Below are positions 1 through 7,182 of a stretch of 10,635 nucleotides of DNA, in pieces. Source of the DNA: Bacteroidales bacterium H3 (GTDB lineage: Bacteria > Bacteroidota > Bacteroidia > Bacteroidales > Muribaculaceae); assembly GCA_001701135.1 (NCBI GenBank), contig DAAN01000017.1, forward strand, positions 1 to 10,635. Reading direction: 5' to 3'. Below the pieces are notes generated by a model that was not told the origin of the DNA, searched no databases, and saw nothing but the letters and a program-made list of their open reading frames with translations. The position numbers and the translations under genes are program-made. The number at the start of each line of letters is the position of its first letter. Within the stretch, counting starts at the first letter, position 1.

Positions 1-361
1 TGTTGGCCACCTTGTTGTAGCGGCCGTCGTCGATGGTCTTCATCGAGTGTAGTATGCGTCGCTGCACAGGTTTCAGGCCGTCGTCGATATGGGGCACGGC
101 GCGTTCGAGTATCACGTAGGAAGCATAGTCGAGAAACCAGTTGCGGAACATGCCGCCAAGGCGCAGACGCGAGGCCTCCGTGCCGATGGCGGGAGGAATC
201 ACGCCGGCTTCCAGATCCTCGGCGATATACTCCGACGCCTCCTCGCGGATAGGCTCGTCGTCGGTGACGGAGTGGTGTTGAGGCGCGGCGTCGGACGCCT
301 GAGGGGTGTCGGCGTTGAGGTTTTCGGCGCTGATGTTGTTTTCGGTATTTTTGTCGGTCAT
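1..361 (-). CDS. parC: DNA topoisomerase IV subunit A, N-terminal part (runs off window)
   Basis: This is the first 120 codons of a type IIA topoisomerase A subunit, which with ParE decatenates replicated chromosomes in the cytoplasm. Residues 1-65 are an acidic, low-complexity extension (many D, E, N, A). From residue 70 comes the conserved start of the breakage-reunion domain: MFRNWFLDYASYVILERAVP, then HIDDGLKPVQRRIL and DDGRYNKVAN. The LDYASYVILERAVPH wording is the ParC-like form seen in Bacteroidales; the GyrA paralogue reads closer to DYSMSVIVSRALPDVRDG. Bacteroidales ParC proteins usually carry an N-terminal extension of this sort, so the ATG at 359-361 is preferred to a start at Met71. 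The quinolone-resistance region and catalytic tyrosine lie outside the window. The gene begins 128 nt after the HEAT-protein stop, with a promoter element and hairpin in between, so it is probably a separate transcription unit. Confidence 0.9.
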   Translation of the reverse strand, partial: MTDKNTENNISAENLNADTPQASDAAPQHHSVTDDEPIREEASEYIAEDLEAGVIPPAIGTEASRLRLGGMFRNWFLDYASYVILERAVPHIDDGLKPVQRRILHSMKTIDDGRYNKVAN

Positions 362-374
362 TCTGAATGATAGC

Positions 375-405
375 AAAACAGCGGCGGGCGCAGCACCCGC
401 CGCTG
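375..405 (-). terminator. GC-rich hairpin with short T run before parC (terminator or 5' leader stem)
   Basis: A perfect 10-bp stem (CAGCGGCGGG paired with CCCGCCGCTG, 379-388 with 396-405) encloses a 7-nt loop. On the minus strand it is followed by TTTT (378-375). It lies 85 nt past the stop of the HEAT-protein gene and 14 nt before the parC start. It could end the upstream operon; only four T residues makes it a modest terminator. Alternatively it may be a stem at the extreme 5' end of the parC mRNA, since the promoter element ends only 5 nt upstream of the stem. Confidence 0.55.
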
Positions 406-409
406 TCTG

Positions 410-417
410 CAAAGTTA
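410..417 (-). promoter_or_regulatory. Bacteroidota-type -7 element for parC
   Basis: The minus strand reads TAACTTTG here, an exact match to the Bacteroidota primary sigma factor -7 consensus TAnnTTTG, followed by CA as is common. A clear TTTG at the expected 19-21 nt upstream is absent; the nearest TTTG (432-435) gives a spacer of only 14 nt, so the -33 box is weak. Transcription would start at about 403-408, giving a 5' leader of about 45 nt that begins almost at the hairpin. Confidence 0.5.
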
Positions 418-489
418 CAAAATTTCAGCGACAAAAACCGGTATCACCGGCAATTTTTTGATTGGAGCCGAGCCTTACCTCGTAGGGCC

Positions 490-2454
490 TTAGTTCAAAA
501 GACCGCGGAGCATGTCGGCGGCGTAACCGGCATCGGCGTTGCCCTTCTCTTTCTCCACAAGGAAGCGGTCGATGGCTTTCTGTGCGGTGGCGCGGTTGTC
601 GGCATCGGCCAGCAGCGCGGGATTGGCTTTGAGGATGGCGCTGGCCGACCACGCGGCGGTGGCAGCCGTAGCATCGTTGTCGAGATAGCGGGCTGTGCAT
701 TTCAGCGACTCGCCGGTGGGGAGTTTGCCCAGGGCGGCGACAAGTTCGCGCAGGGCGTCGTCGCCGGGCGTCAGCTCGAATGCGCGGCCCAGACGGGTGT
801 ATTTCTGCGCGTGGTCGTCGTCGGTGGCCGACACCAGACGGGTGTAGTGGCGGATAAGATCGTCGCGGCGGGGTGCCTTTTCGTCGGAGGCGAGGGCAAA
901 CACCGGCTCGATGGCGGCGGGTGCGCTCACCATGAGCATGGCGTCGACGGCGCCCTCGGGAGCGGCTTTGTAGCCCTCGCTGATGATGGCCACGGCCTCA
1001 GGGGTGTTGGTGTGTGCGAGCATGGGATAGAAGCGCCAAGGCTCGGCATACCCCTCCATCCCTGCCTTGATGATGGAGAGCCGGCTTGCGGCGTCGAGCG
1101 AGGCGATGGATGCCGCGGCGGCGTTGCGGGTGTCGTCGATGCGGTCGGGCGCGGCCTCGCGGAGCATGGCCGCAAGCTGCGGGAAATTGTCGGGAGCGGA
1201 GACACCCGCGAGGGCTTTCACTGCTGCTGCCGCCACACCGGCGTCGGCGCTTGATGCCAGGCGGATTGCGGCGGGATATGCATCGCGCATGCGACGCTCC
1301 GAGGCGAGCGCGAGGGCGTTGTCCAGCGTCAGCGGGTTGTCGCTGCCGAGGGCGCCGAGGATGCCGGCGGAGATGTCGCCGTTGAAGCATTGCAGGGCAT
1401 AGCGCGCGGCGTTGGCGGTGGCGCTGTCGCCCATGCGGCCGATGATGGCACTCAGGGCGTCGTTGCCGCCGATTTTGCCTGCGGCCTCAATGGCGGCGCA
1501 TGCCACGGGTGCCGACTGCGATGCCACGGCGGTGCATATCAGATTCTTCTGCGCCTCGACATGGTTGTCGCCCATCCAGTTGAGGATGTCGACGCGGGCG
1601 GCGTCGGTGGCTGTGGGGTATGCGTCGGCGATCTGCTGCTGCGCTGTCGCGGGGAGATTCCCTAAAAGCGTGGCGCGCAGCGCGGGGTCGTTGTCGGAAA
1701 GGATAGTGCGGATGCGCGCGGAATCGACGCCGCCGTTGGCCATGAGCAGTTTAAGCCCGGCGCAACGCAGGGCGCTGTTGTCCGACGCAAGCAGTTTCTC
1801 GGCTTCGGCCATGACGTTTTTGTCGGCGCCGAGGTTGGCGAGGAGTTGCAGATATGCGTCGGTGTCGGTCTCGCGGAGAGTGGCGATTGATTTAGCGCTG
1901 CCGCACACTGCCAGGGCGTTGACGGCAGCCGCGGCTGCGGCTTTATCGGCCGACTTTGCCCATTTGAGCAACTGCTTTTCCACGCCGGGTAGACGCCGGT
2001 AATAGGCTAAGTAAGCCAGTCGGGCATCGGGAACGCGCGATTTGTTGACCAGACGGACGGCCTCGGCGTCGATTCCTTTCATGGTGCATAGCCCTTTCAG
2101 CGCGGTCTGCCCCAGATAGGGGTCGGCGAGCAAGGTGCGGTAGAGGGGGAAGTCGGCCGAGGTGGCCAGTTTGTTAAGCTCGGTGAGCAGAAACGCGCGG
2201 GTAGGGTTGTCGGTGGTGGCGGCGAGTGTCGATTGCAGCAGCTCGCGGGCATGTTGCCGCGCGGCGGCGTCGTTGCTGAGAGTCAGATCGTTGACAGCTC
2301 CGTCGAGGGCATATTCCTGACGGGAGTTGTCGCTCCCGGGGGTGAGCTGCGTGGCGGCGCTTATGTCGTGCGGCACATCGGCGGCGACCGGGAAATTCAT
2401 TCCGCCGGCAAAGATTGCCAGTGCCAGCAGCAGTGTTGTTATATTGGTTTTCAT
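490..2454 (-). CDS. Exported HEAT-repeat protein (DUF1080-associated type, without the DUF1080 domain)
   Basis: This 654-residue protein has a Sec signal peptide (TLLLALAIFAGGMNFPVAA, cut near residue 25) and no lipobox cysteine, so it should be soluble in the periplasm or secreted. The mature part is Ala/Leu-rich helical repeats of HEAT type, clearest around 226-243, 315-357, 403-432 and 586-610; the repeats serve protein-protein binding and no catalytic motif is visible. The N-terminal pattern (QEYALDGAV, then AFLLTELNKLA) resembles, from memory, the HEAT part of Bacteroidota proteins that continue into a C-terminal DUF1080 domain related to 3-keto-glycoside hydrolases. This protein ends after the last repeat (DAGYAADMLRGLLN), so that domain is missing. 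The start lies 61 nt downstream of the oxidoreductase stop on the same strand with no terminator between, so the two are probably co-transcribed. A partner or scaffold role for the oxidoreductase is inference. The large open frames antisense to it come from GC-biased third positions. Confidence 0.75.
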   Translation of the reverse strand: MKTNITTLLLALAIFAGGMNFPVAADVPHDISAATQLTPGSDNSRQEYALDGAVNDLTLSNDAAARQHARELLQSTLAATTDNPTRAFLLTELNKLATSADFPLYRTLLADPYLGQTALKGLCTMKGIDAEAVRLVNKSRVPDARLAYLAYYRRLPGVEKQLLKWAKSADKAAAAAAVNALAVCGSAKSIATLRETDTDAYLQLLANLGADKNVMAEAEKLLASDNSALRCAGLKLLMANGGVDSARIRTILSDNDPALRATLLGNLPATAQQQIADAYPTATDAARVDILNWMGDNHVEAQKNLICTAVASQSAPVACAAIEAAGKIGGNDALSAIIGRMGDSATANAARYALQCFNGDISAGILGALGSDNPLTLDNALALASERRMRDAYPAAIRLASSADAGVAAAAVKALAGVSAPDNFPQLAAMLREAAPDRIDDTRNAAAASIASLDAASRLSIIKAGMEGYAEPWRFYPMLAHTNTPEAVAIISEGYKAAPEGAVDAMLMVSAPAAIEPVFALASDEKAPRRDDLIRHYTRLVSATDDDHAQKYTRLGRAFELTPGDDALRELVAALGKLPTGESLKCTARYLDNDATAATAAWSASAILKANPALLADADNRATAQKAIDRFLVEKEKGNADAGYAADMLRGLLN

Positions 2455-2515
2455 GAGTAACTGCGGATGGGGTTGGATAAGCTCAGTGAATTATGATATT
2501 GGGGAGTCGATGCGG

Positions 2516-3799
2516 TCAGATTTTCCAGGGACCGCGCATCGGTTCGTTGATGAGCTGGTTGGCGGCCTCGTCATTTATGACAAGCTGCGTGGCGGGGTCG
2601 AAGTGCATCACTTTGCGCCCTAAGCGGAGCGCCATGGCGCCGAGGTTGACCAGTGTGCAGCTGTGGTGTCCGTTGTCCTCGTTGAGGGCAAACTTGCGGC
2701 GGGTGCGCACGCAGTCGAGGAAGTCGGTGCGCTGCGGCTCGGGGTCGGGCATTTCGGCTATCTTGTTCATCACATCGGGGATGGTGCACTCGAAGCCCCG
2801 GTATACCTTGCCGCCGGGACCCTCGATATAAGGCACCTTGCCGGGCGACTCAAACCCCTCCCCTTCGAGCACGATGCGGCAGCCGTCGGCATAGGTGTAG
2901 GTGATTTTGCGCCAGATGCCAACGGCGTCCCAGTGCTGCTGGGGCGCGTCGACCTCGATCTTTACGGGGAACTCGTTGTCCTTGCCCAGAAGATACTGCA
3001 CGGGGTCGAGATAGTGCTGCCCCATGTCGGTGAGGCCTCCCCCGTCATAATCCCAGTAGCCGCGGAATGTCTGGTGCACGCGGTGCGGGTTGTAGGGCTT
3101 GTAGGGAGCCGGACCGAGCCACATGTCGTAGTTCAGTTCCGGTGGCACGGCCTCGGCGGTGAGATGATCCTTGCCCACCCAGAAAAATTTCCAGGCGAAC
3201 CCTGTGGCGCCGCTCACGGTGAATGTCAGCGGCCAGCCGAGCAGACCGCTCTGTATCAGCTTTTTCAGCGGTTTCACGGTGGTGCCTAATCCATAGAAAG
3301 TGTCGGCGAAACGAAACCAGGTGTTCAGGCGGAAGATGCGGTTGTAGCGCTCCACGGCCTCCTTTACGCGGCGACCCTCGCCGATGGTGCGTGTCATCGG
3401 TTTTTCGCAGAAAATATCCTTGCCTGCTTTGGCGGCCTCGCAGGCCATTAGGCCGTGCCAGTGGGGTGGAGTGGCTATGTGCACGATGTCGACCGACGGG
3501 TCGTTGCACAGTTCGCGGAAATCGTCGTAGGCCTTCACGTCGGCATGCAGCTGCTCCTTGGCGGCTTTCACAGCCGAGTTGAGGTGATTGCGGTCAACAT
3601 CGCAGAGAGCCACAAGGCGGCACGCGTCGGTGCTGGTGAAATGGAGATCGCTGCGGCCGATGCCGCCCACGCCGATGATACCTTTGGTGAGCTGGTCGCT
3701 CGGAGCTATAAAACCGTTGCCGAGCACTTTGCGCGGCACGATGGTGAAAAGCCCGATGGCGCCAAGTGATTTCAGAAACGTTCTTCTGCTTTCTTTCAT
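2516..3799 (-). CDS. Tat-exported Gfo/Idh/MocA family NAD(P)-dependent oxidoreductase
   Basis: This 427-residue protein is a predicted periplasmic sugar or glycoside dehydrogenase. It opens with a twin-arginine signal, SRRTFLKSLGAIGLF (residues 4-18), as in exported members of this family that fold with their nucleotide before transport. The Rossmann domain shows GVGGIG at 43-48 and an acidic residue ending strand 2 (Asp67). PPHWHGLMACEAAKAGKDIF leads into the family EKP motif at 132-134, whose lysine is the usual catalytic or substrate-binding residue. The C-terminal substrate domain carries GGGLTDMGQHYLD (253-265; Asp258 and His262 are typical active-site positions) and ends in MRGPWKI, typical of the bacterial C2-type family. 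Length is normal. The substrate cannot be read from sequence; by analogy, family members act on the C3 hydroxyl of sugars. GH109 glycosidases share the fold, but the EKP motif favours an ordinary dehydrogenase. It is the first gene of a probable operon with the HEAT-repeat gene. Confidence 0.88.
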   Translation of the reverse strand: MKESRRTFLKSLGAIGLFTIVPRKVLGNGFIAPSDQLTKGIIGVGGIGRSDLHFTSTDACRLVALCDVDRNHLNSAVKAAKEQLHADVKAYDDFRELCNDPSVDIVHIATPPHWHGLMACEAAKAGKDIFCEKPMTRTIGEGRRVKEAVERYNRIFRLNTWFRFADTFYGLGTTVKPLKKLIQSGLLGWPLTFTVSGATGFAWKFFWVGKDHLTAEAVPPELNYDMWLGPAPYKPYNPHRVHQTFRGYWDYDGGGLTDMGQHYLDPVQYLLGKDNEFPVKIEVDAPQQHWDAVGIWRKITYTYADGCRIVLEGEGFESPGKVPYIEGPGGKVYRGFECTIPDVMNKIAEMPDPEPQRTDFLDCVRTRRKFALNEDNGHHSCTLVNLGAMALRLGRKVMHFDPATQLVINDEAANQLINEPMRGPWKI

Positions 3800-3849
3800 G
3801 GATTTATACTTGATAATGGTTTGATTCGTAAACAGTGGTTATCAGGCTG

Positions 3850-3880
3850 TAAATTTACAATTAATTCTATTCCCATACAA
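3850..3880 (-). promoter_or_regulatory. Possible promoter of the oxidoreductase/HEAT operon
   Basis: On the minus strand TAAATTTA (3857-3850) resembles the -7 consensus TAnnTTTG with its last base different. It lies 20 nt downstream of TTG (3880-3878), within a T-rich stretch that also offers TTTTTTG. The spacing fits the Bacteroidota -33/-7 arrangement and would give a leader of about 45 nt. There is no clear Shine-Dalgarno before the ATG, as usual in this phylum. Confidence 0.4.
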
Positions 3881-3916
3881 CAAAAAACACAAAAAAGAAG
3901 CGGAGGCTGGCGGCGA

Positions 3917-3955
3917 CTGTGGGGCGGCTGTGGGGCGGCGGCTTTCCAGCCGCCG
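3917..3955 (+). repeat. REP-like palindrome, copy 1, with duplicated head
   Basis: A perfect 8-bp stem (CGGCGGCT, 3936-3943, with AGCCGCCG, 3948-3955) has a TTCC loop and a GTGG tetranucleotide just upstream. The head CTGTGGGGCGG is present twice in tandem (3917-3927 and 3928-3938). Bases 3926-3955 are identical to 10606-10635 at the window end. With the oppositely oriented copy at 4002-4028 it forms an inverted pair like a BIME. Confidence 0.75.
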
Positions 3956-4001
3956 TTTAATAGACAATAAAACACTTAATCATTTATAGTCAGCTATATG
4001 C

Positions 4002-4028
4002 AGGCGGCAAGAAAGCCGCCTTTCCACA
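4002..4028 (-). repeat. REP-like palindrome, copy 2 (inverted relative to copy 1)
   Basis: A 7-bp stem (AGGCGGC, 4002-4008, with GCCGCCT, 4015-4021) has a 6-nt loop. Read on the minus strand it is TGTGG, AAA, GGCGGCTTTCTTGCCGCC, matching the head and core of copy 1 with a few changes. It directly abuts the T run of the terminator at 4028-4062, so the TGTGG head overlaps the end of the termination signal. Confidence 0.65.
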
Positions 4029-4062
4029 AAAAAGGAGATGCGCCGGGATGGCACATCTCCTT
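4028..4062 (-). terminator. Intrinsic terminator of the 1027-residue secreted protein gene
   Basis: A 13-bp stem (4032-4044 with 4050-4062; arms AAGGAGATGTGCC and GGCGCATCTCCTT on the minus strand) has a 5-nt loop and is followed by a run of T. The single non-Watson-Crick pair is a G-U wobble in minus-strand RNA but a C-A mismatch in plus-strand RNA, so the signal is built for the minus strand. It lies 37 nt past the stop codon and recurs almost unchanged at 7503-7538. Confidence 0.9.
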
Positions 4063-4098
4063 GATTTATTAGAGAACTAATTGTTAGCTAACTGACGA

Positions 4099-7000
4099 TT
4101 AGCGAACTACGAACTTCCTGCCGTTGCGGATGTAGATGCCGGGAGCGGTGGGGTTGGCCACCTCAATGCCCTGCAGGTTGAAGATGCGGTTGTCGGCGGG
4201 GGCGTTGTCGGCGTCGTCAGTGATGTTGTCGATGCCTGTGATGATAGAGTCGTTGGCATCCTTGACTGTGGCGTCAGGTCCGTAGTAAGTGCCGCGGAAA
4301 TCATCCAGATTGATGTATGAACCGGCGGCTTGTGACGCTGTGGGATCGGAATGCTTTACACCGATCTTTATGTCGGATCTCTTTCCTGCAGTACCGCTGT
4401 TGACATTGACCACGAGGTAGTTCTTGTAGAGACCTGAACGATAGTAGGCGGCCGACTGGAGGAAGTCGCCGGGCACCTCGATGGTTTTGTCTCCCTTGAT
4501 GACGGCGGTACCTTCGCCGGGAGCATAGTCGGCAAAGTCAAGTACGTTGCATAGGTTCACGGCTGCCTTGTTGTCAGTATCGGCGGGGGCGTTGTCCCCC
4601 TCGGCAATGGCTGCTGCTGCGTTGTCACCGGCAGCGGCCTTGCTGTCGACGGCGGGAGTAGCCTCGCAGAAGAACTGGATGGGTTTCTCTTCGCTGAAGG
4701 CACCGTCGCGATAATATCCGCTGCATTCAAACATATAGACGCCGTCGGGCATGTTCTCGAGAGTCTGCGAAATCTCGAACTGTGAAGGGATGAGGTTCGA
4801 CGCTTCGGCGGTTTCGCTGAGATTCCAGTTCCACTGGGCATTTCCCGTGCCGTTGACCCATTTGCTCATGGAGAAATCGGCGCCTGTGGTTGTCCATGCA
4901 TCGTGGTATGCCCGGTTCAGAATGCGGTTGAACCCCGGATTCGCAATCATGTAGGAAATATCGAAGGGCGTGTCGGTAGAGGCAGTCTCAAATGCTATGC
5001 GCGACTCAACAGGCACAATCTTCCACCACGAGTCGGGGCTGGTGAGATCCACATCCTTCTCCTTTTTCTGATATTCCACGGTGCGTTCGCACCATTGGGG
5101 ATTTTCCGGGGTGCCCTGAAGATTGACCGAAGGGGCATGTTCGATGTATACGATATAGTTGCCTATTTCGGGGTCGGTGATGGGGTCCTGAGTGGCGGCA
5201 AGGCGAATGGTGAACATATTTTCCTGCCCTTCAACGGGAACGAATTCCCAAATATCCTGATATTTGCCGTCAAGCGATCCATAGTATGACAGATAATGGT
5301 CAGTCTCCTTGTTGAGTCCCACGAAGTTGGTGCTCAGCTTGCATTTGAAGCCGCCGGCAGAGGTCGCTTCCAGAGCTTCGGGAGTGAATTCGGCACCGGG
5401 GTTGTCGAGCATGGGGTGAACTCCCCATTCGGCGCCGCCATCGAAGAACAGCTCCTGCCCGACGTTATAGATGAAATATTTCTTCCCCTCTTCCATCGTG
5501 GACGCGCCCTCGAAAGTGTCGGGGATGGTGCGGACGTTCATGGCACGGCGGCGGATGCCGCGTAGTGTCTGTATGGCCAGGTTCACCTCGTCTTCGCATT
5601 GAGCTTCGTAGTAGAGTTTTTCGGCCTTGCTCACGTCGGTGCCCGTAGGGCAGAGATCCTTTGTGCGTTGGAATATATCTCCCGATTTGATATAGAGGTT
5701 GATGGCATCGGTGATGCGGCGGAGAGCCGCCATTTTGTCGGAGCCGGTGCCGCTCGCAAGTGCTGTTTCGGCTTCTTCTTTAGCCGCGGCGGCTCCTTGA
5801 TAATTCGCTGCTTCCTCGATCTTGGCTGTGAGTTTTTCGTCAAGAGCAGCTTTCCCCTTCTCCTCTTCCTCGTCGGCTATATTGCCTGCTTTGTAGGAGA
5901 GGTGCATCTGCTTGAAATTGAATGAGTCTTCATCAATGATTTCGCTTTTGTAGAGACCGATGATCAGTTTGCCATCGGCAGATACATTGGTGACAACGGG
6001 GACGTTTTTGTAATATCCGCGGGTGAATGCGACACCTGCGCCGTAGCCGGGGAAGTATTTGCCGTTTACCATTTCCGCGAAGCCGTTGCTTTTATCTTTA
6101 TTTTCCAGGGCATTGTCGAATACATTCATGAAAAGAGCGCTGGTGGCGCCGGCATAGTACCATGCCTTGTTGTCAAACGGGCCTTCGACTTTCTCCGAGG
6201 TCCAGGGATTGCCTTCGCGGTAAAAACCTGAAACGGAGTATGAGTAGGTGCCTTCGGGCAGCCCTTCGATTATGGTGTAGCGGTCGATCGTCCTTCCCCA
6301 GGCTTCGCGGGAAACAAGGGCGCGGCTGTCGTTGTCGTAGATTCCGTCGTTGTTTTCGTCTACGCCTACGTTTTCATTCAGTTTTTGCCATGATACAAAA
6401 CCGGGCCAGCCTGTCTCGCCTTTCCATAGTTTGGTGTCGCGGTTATTGAAGGTAATCATGTTGTGGTTGGGGATGAGCCATGAGGCGTCCACGCCATCGG
6501 GTTGGGTTGCAGCAGCTGCTTTCATCACCTCCAGACGTTCCTCGCGGGTCACGAATTGCCACTGATCCAGGCCGGTGGCGGCGTCTGTGTCTGTATCGGC
6601 AGTCGTGGAGGCGTCGCCATCCTCGGGAATATTGTCGCGGTGGAGGCGATAGCATTTCAGATCCTCGTCCCATTTCGCGCTCAGGTTATATGAGTGTGAT
6701 GTATTTGCTTCCTCCTTGTTTACGTAGATGGTGTAGGTGATGACCTCTTTCCCGTCGATCATCGAAGCGGTGTACTTTACTCTCCATTTTTCGAACAATC
6801 CGCTGTTAAGTGAGAATTCAGTCAGAGCATCAGCATCGGCACCGCTGAGAGAGCCGTTTACGCCGATGTTGGAATAAAAGCATAGGAGTTCATTGTCGAT
6901 GTTGACCGAGAAATCCATGCCGATTTTGTTGAGCGCGGCGGTGGAATCCCACTGGTAAGGAATCTGGTCGTTGGCGTCGATCCAGGTGCCGGTCTTTACA

Positions 7001-7182
7001 TTGTAGAGGTAATACGATTCGCCGTTTTTAAGTGTCGAGCCTACGTAAGGCGATTCGGTCAGGTGTGCCGGTTCGGATGAAGTCGTCGGTTCTGCCGGTT
7101 CTGTCGGTTCTGTGGCATCGGCTGCATATGTAGTGGCAGTGCCGGTCATGAACATGGCCGTGATGAGAAATAAATTTTTCAT
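4099..7182 (-). CDS. Large secreted two-module protein, paralogue A (function unknown)
   Basis: This 1027-residue protein has a Sec signal peptide cut near residue 20 (TGTATTYA, then ADA) and no lipobox. A short TEPTEPAEPTT linker follows that its neighbour lacks. Module 1 (about 41-430) has a ricin-like opening (YYLYNVKTGTWIDANDQ), the hinge WQFVTREER (208-216), NPN-type WLIPNHN, and a jelly-roll-like half with LPEGTYSYSVSGFYREG and GYGAGVAF. A charged helical linker spans about 431-560. Module 2 (about 561-985) repeats the order: YFIYNVGQ, SWWKIVPVESR, MIANPGFNR, MPDGVYMFECSGYYRDG. The tail 998-1027 (NRIFNLQGIEVANPTAPGIY, ending RKFVVR) resembles a short sorting or anchoring motif. Insertions absent from the neighbour are an Asp/Thr-rich stretch (187-204), a DENNDGIYDND calcium-loop-like stretch (275-285) and Ala/Asp/Asn repeats (848-873). 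No catalytic residues are recognisable; surface carbohydrate binding is a guess from the folds. It has its own leader and terminator, so it is probably monocistronic. Confidence 0.8.
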   Translation of the reverse strand: MKNLFLITAMFMTGTATTYAADATEPTEPAEPTTSSEPAHLTESPYVGSTLKNGESYYLYNVKTGTWIDANDQIPYQWDSTAALNKIGMDFSVNIDNELLCFYSNIGVNGSLSGADADALTEFSLNSGLFEKWRVKYTASMIDGKEVITYTIYVNKEEANTSHSYNLSAKWDEDLKCYRLHRDNIPEDGDASTTADTDTDAATGLDQWQFVTREERLEVMKAAAATQPDGVDASWLIPNHNMITFNNRDTKLWKGETGWPGFVSWQKLNENVGVDENNDGIYDNDSRALVSREAWGRTIDRYTIIEGLPEGTYSYSVSGFYREGNPWTSEKVEGPFDNKAWYYAGATSALFMNVFDNALENKDKSNGFAEMVNGKYFPGYGAGVAFTRGYYKNVPVVTNVSADGKLIIGLYKSEIIDEDSFNFKQMHLSYKAGNIADEEEEKGKAALDEKLTAKIEEAANYQGAAAAKEEAETALASGTGSDKMAALRRITDAINLYIKSGDIFQRTKDLCPTGTDVSKAEKLYYEAQCEDEVNLAIQTLRGIRRRAMNVRTIPDTFEGASTMEEGKKYFIYNVGQELFFDGGAEWGVHPMLDNPGAEFTPEALEATSAGGFKCKLSTNFVGLNKETDHYLSYYGSLDGKYQDIWEFVPVEGQENMFTIRLAATQDPITDPEIGNYIVYIEHAPSVNLQGTPENPQWCERTVEYQKKEKDVDLTSPDSWWKIVPVESRIAFETASTDTPFDISYMIANPGFNRILNRAYHDAWTTTGADFSMSKWVNGTGNAQWNWNLSETAEASNLIPSQFEISQTLENMPDGVYMFECSGYYRDGAFSEEKPIQFFCEATPAVDSKAAAGDNAAAAIAEGDNAPADTDNKAAVNLCNVLDFADYAPGEGTAVIKGDKTIEVPGDFLQSAAYYRSGLYKNYLVVNVNSGTAGKRSDIKIGVKHSDPTASQAAGSYINLDDFRGTYYGPDATVKDANDSIITGIDNITDDADNAPADNRIFNLQGIEVANPTAPGIYIRNGRKFVVR
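4580..4596 (-). repeat. 17-bp exact repeat inside paralogue A (second copy 4193-4209)
   Basis: TCGGCGGGGGCGTTGTC on the plus strand occurs at 4580-4596 and again at 4193-4209. It encodes DNAPAD in both places (residues 863-868 and 992-997). The first copy lies in an Ala/Asp/Asn-rich insertion that the neighbouring paralogue lacks, the second just before the C-terminal tail. Local copying within the gene is a reasonable explanation. Confidence 0.7.

Noticed and set aside
1..361. gyrA instead of parC
   Set aside because: The LDYASYVILERAVPHIDDGLKPVQRRIL segment is the ParC-like form in this phylum, and GyrA usually lacks the long acidic N-terminal extension.
367..1254. A 295-codon plus-strand open frame antisense to the HEAT-repeat gene
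   Set aside because: It lies wholly opposite a well-supported signal-peptide-bearing protein, has Gly/Val/Arg-rich composition typical of GC-biased antisense frames, and matches no domain I know.
2663..3289. A 208-codon plus-strand open frame antisense to the oxidoreductase gene
   Set aside because: The opposite strand carries unmistakable Gfo/Idh/MocA motifs, so this is an antisense shadow.
2516..3799. GH109 alpha-N-acetylgalactosaminidase assignment
   Set aside because: GH109 enzymes share the fold and Tat signal, but this protein retains the dehydrogenase EKP motif and lacks the GH109-type signatures I would expect.
3901..4062. Clustered palindromes and repeats as a CRISPR array or riboswitch
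   Set aside because: There are no regularly spaced direct repeats with unique spacers, and the hairpins sit at transcript ends or as REP-type copies, not as a leader upstream of an open frame.
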